64,000 bases of DNA from JAKAWQ01 sp963840545 (GTDB taxonomy: Bacteria > Pseudomonadota > Alphaproteobacteria > Acetobacterales > Acetobacteraceae): assembly GCA_963840545.1 (NCBI GenBank), contig CAWIZE010000010.1, positions 124,001 to 188,000 on the forward strand. Reading direction: 5' to 3'. Shown here piece after piece: positions 27,781 through 34,724 of this stretch (the stretch's first letter is position 1; every line of letters starts with the position of its first letter). The notes beneath the pieces are model-generated. The model did no database searches. It saw only the letters and a list, made by a program, of their open reading frames with translations, and was not told the origin of the DNA. The position numbers and the translations under genes were made by a program.

Positions 27781-28234
27781 GCAAGGAAAGCCGGCGGACG
27801 TCGCCTTTGCACCGGGGACCCGATGACGCCCCCCCGCGCGTGTTTCACGCCAGCACGTCGGCCGGAGCCGGCGCTTCCGGTTTTTGCCCCCGTGGGTCGG
27901 ATCCGGGGAGGGAAGCGGCTTCGGCCGGCGGGAGGAGATTGGATGGCCTGGCGGCGGGTTGCCTGGCAGGCTGGGTTGGGCGGGGGTTTTGCTTGTACGC
28001 CAGGGGAGAATCACCGAGAGTGAGGTGCTGCGGACGAGGGGCAGCGAGATGGTGTAATTCCAATCTCGCCCGCCGGAGGCTCCGGCGATGGCCCGGTATG
28101 AGAGTACCTGCGCCGGGGAGCGGCGCACGGCGAAGACCACGCCCGGCGAGCGGGCAAGCTCGGGAATCCGCCCTTGTTCATGAGCAGGTTCCTTCGTGAG
28201 ATCATCGACATGCCGCAGGCCCTGCGCGGCGACG
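27781..28234. other. Gene-free region downstream of the HD-domain gene
   Basis: No supportable gene. Open frames on both strands have Arg/Pro-rich composition and no motif. The next 500 bases hold a CRISPR-like locus, and 28447-28746 also shows no gene. Confidence 0.55.
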
Positions 28235-28343
28235 ATGCCGGACTCGGTCACGTGGGCGCGCCACGGAAACGACGAATGTGCCTCGGACGGCGCCTTCGAG
28301 GGCGCCTGCTTCAATGAGGCCGCGGCGCGCGCGCCACGGAAAC
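28235..28343 (-). CRISPR. Minimal CRISPR-like locus 1 (repeat-spacer-degenerate repeat)
   Basis: On the minus strand a 36-bp repeat (28343-28308) begins GTTTCCGTGGCGCGC and ends CCTCATTGAAGC, the kind of ends seen in many CRISPR repeats. A 37-bp unique segment (28307-28271) follows. A second copy (28270-28235) then keeps only its first 15-16 bases (GTTTCCGTGGCGCGC), as terminal repeats often do. A matching locus is at 31058-31165. No cas gene is in the window. The spacer contains a small hairpin, so another type of repeat element is possible. Confidence 0.5.
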
Positions 28344-28446
28344 GCGCCTTAGCCCCTTCTCAGACCCCGGTGTGAGGCGCAGCCGAGATCCGGGCTTGTG
28401 GGCGCAGCCGCCATTTACCCCGAGGTGCCAGGTTCGGCTGCATTGC
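28344..28446 (-). repeat. Leader-like sequence shared with locus 2
   Basis: The 103 bp upstream (in minus-strand terms) of repeat locus 1 align without gaps to 31166-31268, with roughly four of five bases identical by eye. Shared blocks include GGTGTGAGGCG and CTTGTGGGCGCAG. In CRISPR terms this is where a leader would be. Confidence 0.6.
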
Positions 28447-28746
28447 GCCATGTCGGCCATCTGCGTGTCATGACAGACCTCCTCGGAAGCGGACCTAGCG
28501 CGCGGAGGCTTTGCCGGCGGAGATGGGCGGAATCCCGCTGTAGCCGCTGCCGGCCCCTCCTTTCGGTTTAGGCGGGACGGAGACGTTGCAGGCTGCCAGC
28601 CGCATTGCCGGGAGTGCCCCGCGTAGGCAGCCTAAAGCGGAATGTTCACTCCGGCGCAAATGGCGTGGCCCTGATGATTGCAGTAGGAATCGAACGCGAT
28701 CCGGCCGCACCGCGTTGCTTCGACCCGCCCATCAATCGCTGTCCGG

Positions 28747-30056
28747 TCATTTGGGTCCCGTATACCCCTTGAATTCCTCACCTGGCCTGAGGTTCGGGTA
28801 TTTGGCAACGCTGGTCTGGTACTCGGCGATGGCCGGGTACGCGACCCCGAACATCCATCCCATGTCCAGCTTCATCTCAAGCAGGTTGTACCGCTCACCG
28901 GGATCGCTGGCGAGGTCGAAAATCATCGGCCACTGCGGCTCCAGGATCGGCTGCGCCATACCCTCGGTGTGGCGGAATACGGCTTTGACGTGGCGCCACT
29001 TCGACGACATGAGCAAGCCGTCGGGGCCGAAAAACAGAAGCGCTTCCTGAGCGGTCTTCTCGCTCCCGCCGAGCAGGAACGCGGACGCGTCGATACCGTC
29101 CATGGGGCGGTCGGTGGGCACCTTGTCCGACGCACCGGCCAGTGCCGCGAACGTTTTGTACCAATCATGCGCCGAGAACATCTCCTGGGTGACCACACCC
29201 GCCGGCACTTTGCCAGGACAGCGGACCAAGGCAGGGACCCGCATCGAACCCTCCCACGGCGGGGTAAAGAACCCGCCGCGGAATGGACCGCTCGATCCTC
29301 CCAGAAGACGATCGACGTTAATCATTCCGGCCCGTTGTCGCTGGAAAAAACGATGATCGTGTTGTTGCCGATTCCCGCTTCATCCACGCAGTCCATGATC
29401 TGCCCGAGCCGATAGTCCATCTCGGCAATCGAGTCCGCGTACATTCCGAGCCGCGCGGGATCGCTCTGATCGAAATCGGGGTGCACCTGCGCCGGCGGGT
29501 GCAGGTTCGAGAGTCCGACGCAGGTAAAGAACGGCTTGTCGTTCCTGGCGGCACGCTTGATGTAATCGGTGGCCTTCCCGACGATCATCTCGTCGAGGAA
29601 GGGACGCACCTTCAGGTCCAGCTCGCACACCACTGTGGATCTCTGACCCATCTTGCCTTCCCGGATTTTGGGCGTCTCGACCCCATTTATCCTGACAAGC
29701 TCCCTGAACGCCGCGTCCGAGAGCAGCTCGGCGATCGTATGCTCCCAGGGCGACAGGCCGCTCGCGCCTTCCCCGGGGAACGGCACCTTGAACGTTCCGG
29801 ACCGCGCCGACTGGCGGCCGGTCAGGATCGCCGAACGGGTCGACGTGCATTGCGATCCGACCGTGTAGTTGGCGAAGCGGACGCCCTCGCTTGCGAGCTT
29901 GTCGATGCGCGGGGTCGGCGTGCTGCCCCCGTAGCACGAGAAGTCGCCCCAGCCGGTGTTATCGCACAGGACGAAAACGATGTTCGGTCGAGTTGGTTGA
30001 CTAACGATGTCCCCTTTCAGCCACCGCCGCGGCTGTGCTGCAACTGTGACCACCAT
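28747..30056 (-). pseudogene. Arylsulfatase-family gene, internally deleted and frameshifted
   Basis: The first frame (30056 to about 29325) encodes the sulfatase N-terminus: NIVFVLCDNTGWGDFSCYGG and the formylglycine motif CTSTR within GSQCTSTRSAILTGR. It continues to FFTCVGLSNLHPPAQVHPDFD and VFSSDNGPE, where it hits a stop. A second frame (29325-28747) continues with LLGGSSGPFRGGFF and PWEGSMRVPALVRCPGKVP to a normal C-terminus (FKGYTGPK). In addition, HTIAELLSDA runs straight into FRELVRINGVETP. Relatives have about 50-60 residues there, including the catalytic GKWHLG region, so these appear deleted. Two independent defects make this a genuine pseudogene. Start uncertain. Confidence 0.82.
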
Positions 30057-30169
30057 CCGCCCGCAGCCTCCCCAGCGCCGATCCGCTCCCCGTCGGATCG
30101 GCGCCACTCCATGCCGAACGGCGGATTTAGCGCACCGCCTCAGCTATGGATAGGCACCAAACGGCGCAC

Positions 30170-30198
30170 TTGACAGGATATGGCAAAAATGCCATAAC
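30170..30198 (+). promoter_or_regulatory. Promoter with internal palindrome for the toxin-antitoxin pair
   Basis: TTGACA (30170-30175), a 17-bp spacer and CATAAC (30193-30198) precede the toxin gene. A perfect inverted repeat TATGGCA-AAAA-TGCCATA (30179-30196) fills the spacer and -10. This is the expected place for autorepression by the antitoxin. Confidence 0.6.
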
Positions 30199-30205
30199 GC
30201 CATTG

Positions 30206-30610
30206 ATGAAGGAACCCGACAGGCAAAGCCGCGCTACCGCCGGCAAGGCGCAACCCGATCGGCCCACCCTTCGGCCCATTGTCTGGATCGCCGGCAGCAA
30301 GGACGACATTTCCTTGTTGCCCCGCGAGGTGAAGGCTTCCTTCGGATCGAGATTGCGTGAATTGCAGCAGGGGAAGACACCGCTCGATATGAAGCCGTTG
30401 CCGCAATTCGGGAGGGGTGTCTACGAGCTACGCGAGAGGTTTGACACAAACGCCTACCGATTGATGTATGTCTTGAACCTCGGGAAGGCGGTGTATGTGC
30501 TGCATGCCTTCATGAAGAAATCGAAATCGGGGATCGGTCTGCCGAAGCCGGATGCTGAATTGATCGAGGTGCGCCTGCGGCGCGCACGAGAGTTGGACGC
30601 GGAGGACTGA
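30206..30610 (+). CDS. RelE/HigB-type toxin (Gp49-like)
   Basis: 134 residues from the ATG at 30206. The RelE/ParE-superfamily core is visible: IVWIAGSKDDISLLPREVK, FGSRLRELQQGKTP, GVYELRERFDTNAYRLMYVL and AVYVLHAFMKKSKSGIGLPK, followed by a basic C-terminal helix. Proteins of this Gp49-like group are ribosome-dependent mRNA interferases paired with a downstream XRE antitoxin. The toxin-first order and the 2-bp gap to the antitoxin gene match HigBA. The start is set by the promoter position; the longer frame from 30146 would begin upstream of the -35. Confidence 0.88.
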   Translation: MKEPDRQSRATAGKAQPDRPTLRPIVWIAGSKDDISLLPREVKASFGSRLRELQQGKTPLDMKPLPQFGRGVYELRERFDTNAYRLMYVLNLGKAVYVLHAFMKKSKSGIGLPKPDAELIEVRLRRARELDAED

Positions 30611-30612
30611 CC

Positions 30613-30948
30613 ATGGCCCAGATTCCCTTTGAGAGAAGCAGCGGCAACGTGTTCGCTGATATCGGATTCACGCCGGTCGAGGCGGCGGAGCTTACCGCGA
30701 AGAGCACCCTGATTATCGCTATCAAGGAGGCCATTCAACAGCGCAAGCTGACGCAGCAGGAAGCGGCGCGACTTTGCCATACCGACCAGCCTACTCTTTC
30801 CAAGGTGCTTCGTGGTCGCATGGAGAGTGTGACGATCGATCGCCTTGCGAGCTGGCTTAACGGCCTCGGCCGAGACGTCGAGATTACTGTAAAACCGGCA
30901 CCGCGCTCGCGTCGCCAAGGTCGGCTGCGCGTTGTGGAAGCAGCCTAG
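30613..30948 (+). CDS. XRE-family antitoxin (HigA-like)
   Basis: 111 residues. A helix-turn-helix lies at about 45-85 (KLTQQEAARLCHTDQPTLSKVLRG, seen in parts), followed by MESVTIDRLASWLNGLGRDVEITVKP, a common C-terminal block of HigA-like antitoxins. It would neutralise the toxin encoded 2 bp upstream and repress the promoter at 30170-30198. The basic tail PRSRRQGRLRVVEAA is unremarkable. Confidence 0.88.
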   Translation: MAQIPFERSSGNVFADIGFTPVEAAELTAKSTLIIAIKEAIQQRKLTQQEAARLCHTDQPTLSKVLRGRMESVTIDRLASWLNGLGRDVEITVKPAPRSRRQGRLRVVEAA

Positions 30949-31057
30949 CGAGCGCACCACGGTCGGAATGGAACGGACAATCCCCCATCAGCCGAAGAGA
31001 TCCGTGCGGCCCGCGAGCAGGAAAGTGCAAGCGTTCCTGCCTCTGGTTGCCAGGAAC

Positions 31058-31165
31058 GGCCTTGATCCCGCGGCCCGCGCGCCACGGAAACTTAAGAGAA
31101 GGGCCCATCGAAACTCCGCTCCTTTAGGAGCTTCAATGAGGCCGCGGCGCGCGCGCCACGGAAAT
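31058..31165 (-). CRISPR. Minimal CRISPR-like locus 2 (repeat-spacer-degenerate repeat)
   Basis: A 36-bp repeat at 31165-31130 matches locus 1 except for its first base (A for G). A 38-bp unique segment (31129-31092) follows. A degenerate second copy (31091-31058) retains the first 15 bases and the CGCGG core but has lost the ATTGAAGC end. The order and direction are the same as in locus 1, with the leader-like flank on the high-coordinate side. There are no cas genes within the window. The first spacer bases form a short hairpin with the repeat end (GCTCCT/AGGAGC), which is a caution against the CRISPR reading. Confidence 0.5.
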
Positions 31166-31268
31166 GCGGCTTTGCCGCTTCCCAAACCTCGGTGTGAGGC
31201 GGGCCCGAGATCTGGCCTTGTGGGCGCAGCTGCCATTTGCTCTCGGGTGTCGGGCCCGGCTGCTTTGC
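31166..31268 (-). repeat. Leader-like sequence shared with locus 1
   Basis: This 103-bp flank is homologous, without gaps, to 28344-28446. It lies directly upstream of the first repeat in minus-strand direction. Confidence 0.6.
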
Positions 31269-31692
31269 GGCTATCTGGGCTGAACGGTTTTTGGTAGAAA
31301 CGCGGGAGGCGGGGTGGCGATGTCCTCCTACAATGTGGTCCTGCAGGTACGGCGAGGCAGACGGGGTAGGCGCCCGGCCGGGTTCTTGCACCCTTTTTGC
31401 CGTATCGGGTCTGCCGCGTCCGGTGCGGCTAGCCTTCCTGGCCGCTGACCCAAGCGCTGCCGCCGCTGCGGGGGCGGCTTACGACGGCGCCGATCTCCTT
31501 CTCAAGGCAGCGTCAGGGGGAGCCCGCGCGGCCTGCAGTGGGCCAATCACGCCTCCCTTGGGCGCCCTGTCCTGTTGCCGCACTTGGGCCGAACCCTACA
31601 CGGAGCAGATCCTGATCCCGGTGCTCGGGCAGCCCTGCGCCCCATCGGCGGCCTCCTTTCTTCGGAAATGGCAGAAGCGCGCAGCCCACCTG
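31269..31692. other. Gene-free region
   Basis: About 420 bases where no frame shows a recognisable domain or credible start. A cas1 or cas2 remnant was looked for next to the CRISPR-like locus and not seen. Confidence 0.5.
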
Positions 31693-32379
31693 TCACGGAT
31701 CATTCCGGCCCTCCTGCCAGGACTTTGGCCTGGCTGAGCATTTCCCAGTGGCCCGACGTCCCTCTCGAGTCTTCAACAAGCGGCCTGGGGTGGACAGCCA
31801 AGCCAGCTGGCGAAGATTGCCCTCGAGGCCACGGTGGGTGGCCGCCCCAGCGTCTTCCTTAGCTACATCCGCAAGGAGGCGCGGGACGTTGCGGACCAGC
31901 TCTTCGACGCGCTCGGACATCGGGGCTACGGTGTGTACCCGGAATCGATTCAGTGGCGTACCCGGCCGGATTTTCCCCGAACAGATCGCCGAGGAGTTGG
32001 CCGACAAGGCCGTCCTTCTCCTGAGAGGTGGCCGGGGGAATTCGGACAGGTCGATAAGTGGAAAATCTGCCTGACCGCGGGCAGGATGCCGCGGATCGGG
32101 AGAGACCATGACGAGACGAGTGCGGCCGATCGTCACCCTCTCGCCCGCGACGTGGAAGGCGATGGTGACGCGGCGGGCGTGGCTGGTGAGCCTGAGACCG
32201 GGGCGGATATCGTCGCGCCGCGTGCCGCGCTCCGGGAAGGTGGCCAGGCCTCGGCACGTCGCCACGATCCGCTCGACATAGCGCCGCGCCCGGTCCGGGT
32301 CGCCATGTCGAACGATGTAACCGTAGAGTTCGACCAGGTCGGCTTCGGCCTCAGGCGCGAAGACGACGCTATGGGCCAA
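31693..32379 (-). CDS. RelE/ParE-family toxin with aberrant C-terminal extension
   Basis: The first 80 or so residues are a typical ParE toxin: MAHSVVFAPEAEADLVELYGY, YVERIVATCRGLATFPERGTRRDDI, RPGLRLTSHARRVTIAFHV and GERVTIGR. Family members end 10-15 residues later with a short beta strand. Here the frame instead runs on for about 145 residues that are simply the antisense of a degraded TIR gene. The native 3' end therefore seems lost at a junction near 32130, and the toxin may be inactive. It is preceded by its antitoxin gene with an 11-bp overlap. Confidence 0.65.
   Translation of the reverse strand: MAHSVVFAPEAEADLVELYGYIVRHGDPDRARRYVERIVATCRGLATFPERGTRRDDIRPGLRLTSHARRVTIAFHVAGERVTIGRTRLVMVSPDPRHPARGQADFPLIDLSEFPRPPLRRRTALSANSSAICSGKIRPGTPLNRFRVHTVAPMSERVEELVRNVPRLLADVAKEDAGAATHRGLEGNLRQLAWLSTPGRLLKTREGRRATGKCSARPKSWQEGRNDP
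31790..32026 (+). pseudogene. TIR-domain gene remnant
   Basis: The plus strand reads SQLAKIALEATVGGRPSVFL then SYIRKEARDVADQLFDALGH and RGYGVYPESIQWRTRPDF. After a one-base shift near 31978 it continues as EQIAEELADKAVLLLRG. These are the first strand and helices of a TIR domain (bacterial effector or NADase type), including the region that normally contains the box 1 motif. There is no upstream start or downstream remainder. The antisense of this remnant forms the tail of the ParE frame above. Confidence 0.65.
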
Positions 32380-32656
32380 GCTTGGCTTTCAGCCCTTTCG
32401 CGTGACGGGCCCGAAGGTTTTGCAGGACCCGAGCGGCCGGAACCGCGCGGGACGGGTCGGCCTGCATGGCGTCGTAGGTCGGGGCGACCTCCTCGCGCAG
32501 CCAGCGCTCGACCGCCTCGTCGCGCTCCTGCAGGGCACGTAGTCCCGCCCGCACCACCTCGCTGGCCGAGGCGTAGATCCCCTTGGCAACCTGGGCATCG
32601 ATATAGCTTGCCTGTTCCGCGGGAAGGCTGACGGTGCGTTTCTCGACAGCGGCCAT
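32369..32656 (-). CDS. ParD-family antitoxin
   Basis: 95 residues. Ribbon-helix-helix N-terminus (EKRTVSLPAEQASYIDAQVA then KGIYASASEVVRAGLRALQE) followed by an extended toxin-binding helix (DEAVERWLREEVAPTYDAMQ). The gene overlaps the toxin start by 11 bp, the usual parDE order. It is distinct in sequence from the orphan ParD at 24832-25089. Confidence 0.88.
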   Translation of the reverse strand: MAAVEKRTVSLPAEQASYIDAQVAKGIYASASEVVRAGLRALQERDEAVERWLREEVAPTYDAMQADPSRAVPAARVLQNLRARHAKGLKAKLGP

Positions 32657-32773
32657 GGCATCCTCCAGAACCCGAATCCTAGCGCCGGGTATGAAGAAAT
32701 CACACCCAAAACCACGCCTCCAAGTCAGCGAGATACCGTGAAGGCGTGCGGCCGCGCCCTTCGCGTCCGTCCC

Positions 32774-34720
32774 CTACGGCGCCGACGCCTCCACCACGCG
32801 GAGCGACGTCTCGGCCGCGTTTCCCGCCGCATCCAGCACCGTCACCCGGTAGAATCCCGGGCTCGGCGGCGTCCATTCCACCTCGCGCAGCGCCGCCACA
32901 GAGGCAACCGGCGCCCCGTTCACCAGGAAGCTCAGCGGCCGTTCCCCCCCGCTCGCGCTGAGCGCGATCGGCGCCTCGCCCGAAAGCGTCGCCGCCGGCG
33001 GCGGGGTCAAAATCCGCAGCGGATCGGCCGCCGGCGCCACCGCCAGCACCGTGGGCCCCGCCGCCGCCTCCACCGCCCGCGGCGCCGCCGGCAGCAGCCC
33101 GAACACGCGGGCCAGCACCGGCAGCGCCACGTCCGCCGCCGCCGCGCCGGCCCGCGCCGAGCCGTCCGGCCGCCCGATCCACACCCCGACCGCATGCGCC
33201 CGATCGAACCCCAGCGCCCAGCTGTCGCGGTTGCCGGCGCTCGTCCCCGTCTTCCAGCCGATCCCGTCCGCCCCACCGCCCGGGAACGGCCGCGTCAGGA
33301 TCGCCGCCACCTCCGCCGCCGCCGCCGCCGAAAGCAGCCCAGCCGACCGCTCCGCCGCCCCCGGCACATATCGCAACGCCACCACCCGCCCGTCGCTCGC
33401 CAGCGCCGCGTAGAGCGCCAGCAGATGATCCAGCGTGATCCCGGCCCCGCCCAGGATCACCGGCAGCGACGCCTCACCCGGGGGCACCCTGAGCCCAAAC
33501 CCCCTCATCCCGGCCACGAACCTCTCCGGCCCATAGCGCGCCAGCAGCGCCACCGCCGGCAAATTCAGCGAGCGCCGCAGCGCCTCCGCCGCACGCACCC
33601 GCCCCGAGAACCGGCGCGAAAAATCCTCCGGCGCATATCCCCCGAACCGCTCCGGCGCATCGGGGAGAAGCGTGTCCGGCCCGGCCAGCCCGTCCTCGAA
33701 GGCGAGCGCATAGAGGAACGGCTTCAACGCCGAGCCGGGCGAGCGCACCGCGCGCGTGAGGTCGAGGTCGCCCGCCCGCGCGACGTTCCCCGCATCGCCC
33801 GCAAACGCCGCCACCACCGCGCGGTCCTTGAGATCGGCGATCATCACCGCCATCGAGACATTCGCCGCCAGCCGCCCGAGCTCGTCCCGCGCCAGCCCCG
33901 CCAGCGCCCGTTGCAACGGCCGCTCGATCGTGGTCACGAGGTCCCCACCCCGCCGGGCGAACAGCAGCTTCACATCGTCCGGCATCGCGACCCGCCGCAC
34001 CGGCACCTTCTCCGCCAGCGCCGCCGCCAGCTCCCCCTTGCCAAGCAGCCCCTCCCGCCCCGCCTCGCGCAGGATCCCGTCCCTGACCCGCCGCGCCGCC
34101 CCCGGATGAAGATCCGGCCGCAGCGCCTCCGGCCGGCGCGGCAACGCCACCAGCAGCGCCGCCTCGGCCGGGTCGAGCGCGTCGGCATCCTTGCCGAAAT
34201 AGGCCCGCGACGCCGCCTCGACCCCGACCAGGTTGCCGCCGAACGGCGCCAAGGAGAGCCACATCCCGAGCACCTGGCGCTTGTCCCAACGTTCCGTCAG
34301 TTGCAGCGCGCGCACGCACTCGATGAGCTTGTCGGCAATCGTCCGCGGCTCGGGCGAGAGCAGCCGCGCCACCTGCATGGTGAGCGTCGAGCCGCCCGAG
34401 ACCACGTGCCCCGCCCGCACCGCCTGCGCCACCGCCCGGAGCGCGGCCAGCGGATCGACCCCGGGATGCTCATAGAAACGATGGTCCTCCACCGCGACCA
34501 GCAGCCGCAGCATGATCGGCGAAACATCCTCCGCCCGCGTCGCGAACCGCCACACGCCCCCCGGCGCCGCCCGCAGCGCCAGTACTCTCCCGTCCCGATC
34601 CCGGATCATCCCGCCCGGATGCGCGAGCCGGGCCAAATCGGGCGGAAAAACGCGGTCGAGCCCCGCCACCAGCCCAACCGCCACCAGGGCCAGCGCGCCA
34701 AGGAAAACCTTCACGCCCAT
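32774..34720 (-). CDS. pbpC: Penicillin-binding protein 1C
   Basis: 648 residues. One N-terminal transmembrane helix (VFLGALALVAVGLVAGL) precedes a GT51 transglycosylase domain (VEDHRFYEHPGVDPLAALRA, GGSTLTMQVARLL). Next is a transpeptidase domain with the motifs SALKPFLYALA (SxxK, about residue 305), SLNLPAV (SxN) and KTGTS, and then a C-terminal BiPBP_C domain (from about 560). Class A PBPs polymerise and crosslink peptidoglycan. The gene follows the alpha-2-macroglobulin gene by 4 bp, the conserved pairing thought to link cell-wall repair with protease defence. The ATG at 34720 is chosen since the longer start would overlap the upstream gene. A copy of its 3' end lies at 24607-24745. Confidence 0.93.
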   Translation of the reverse strand: MGVKVFLGALALVAVGLVAGLDRVFPPDLARLAHPGGMIRDRDGRVLALRAAPGGVWRFATRAEDVSPIMLRLLVAVEDHRFYEHPGVDPLAALRAVAQAVRAGHVVSGGSTLTMQVARLLSPEPRTIADKLIECVRALQLTERWDKRQVLGMWLSLAPFGGNLVGVEAASRAYFGKDADALDPAEAALLVALPRRPEALRPDLHPGAARRVRDGILREAGREGLLGKGELAAALAEKVPVRRVAMPDDVKLLFARRGGDLVTTIERPLQRALAGLARDELGRLAANVSMAVMIADLKDRAVVAAFAGDAGNVARAGDLDLTRAVRSPGSALKPFLYALAFEDGLAGPDTLLPDAPERFGGYAPEDFSRRFSGRVRAAEALRRSLNLPAVALLARYGPERFVAGMRGFGLRVPPGEASLPVILGGAGITLDHLLALYAALASDGRVVALRYVPGAAERSAGLLSAAAAAEVAAILTRPFPGGGADGIGWKTGTSAGNRDSWALGFDRAHAVGVWIGRPDGSARAGAAAADVALPVLARVFGLLPAAPRAVEAAAGPTVLAVAPAADPLRILTPPPAATLSGEAPIALSASGGERPLSFLVNGAPVASVAALREVEWTPPSPGFYRVTVLDAAGNAAETSLRVVEASAP

Positions 34721-34724
34721 GGGC

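Noticed and set aside
28495..28710. 71-codon minus-strand open frame upstream of the sulfatase remnant
   Set aside because: No recognisable family, no ribosome binding site and biased composition; insufficient support.
31237..31737. 166-codon plus-strand open frame next to CRISPR-like locus 2, considered as a cas1/cas2 or effector remnant
   Set aside because: No catalytic motif or fold pattern of Cas1, Cas2 or other Cas proteins could be read in it.
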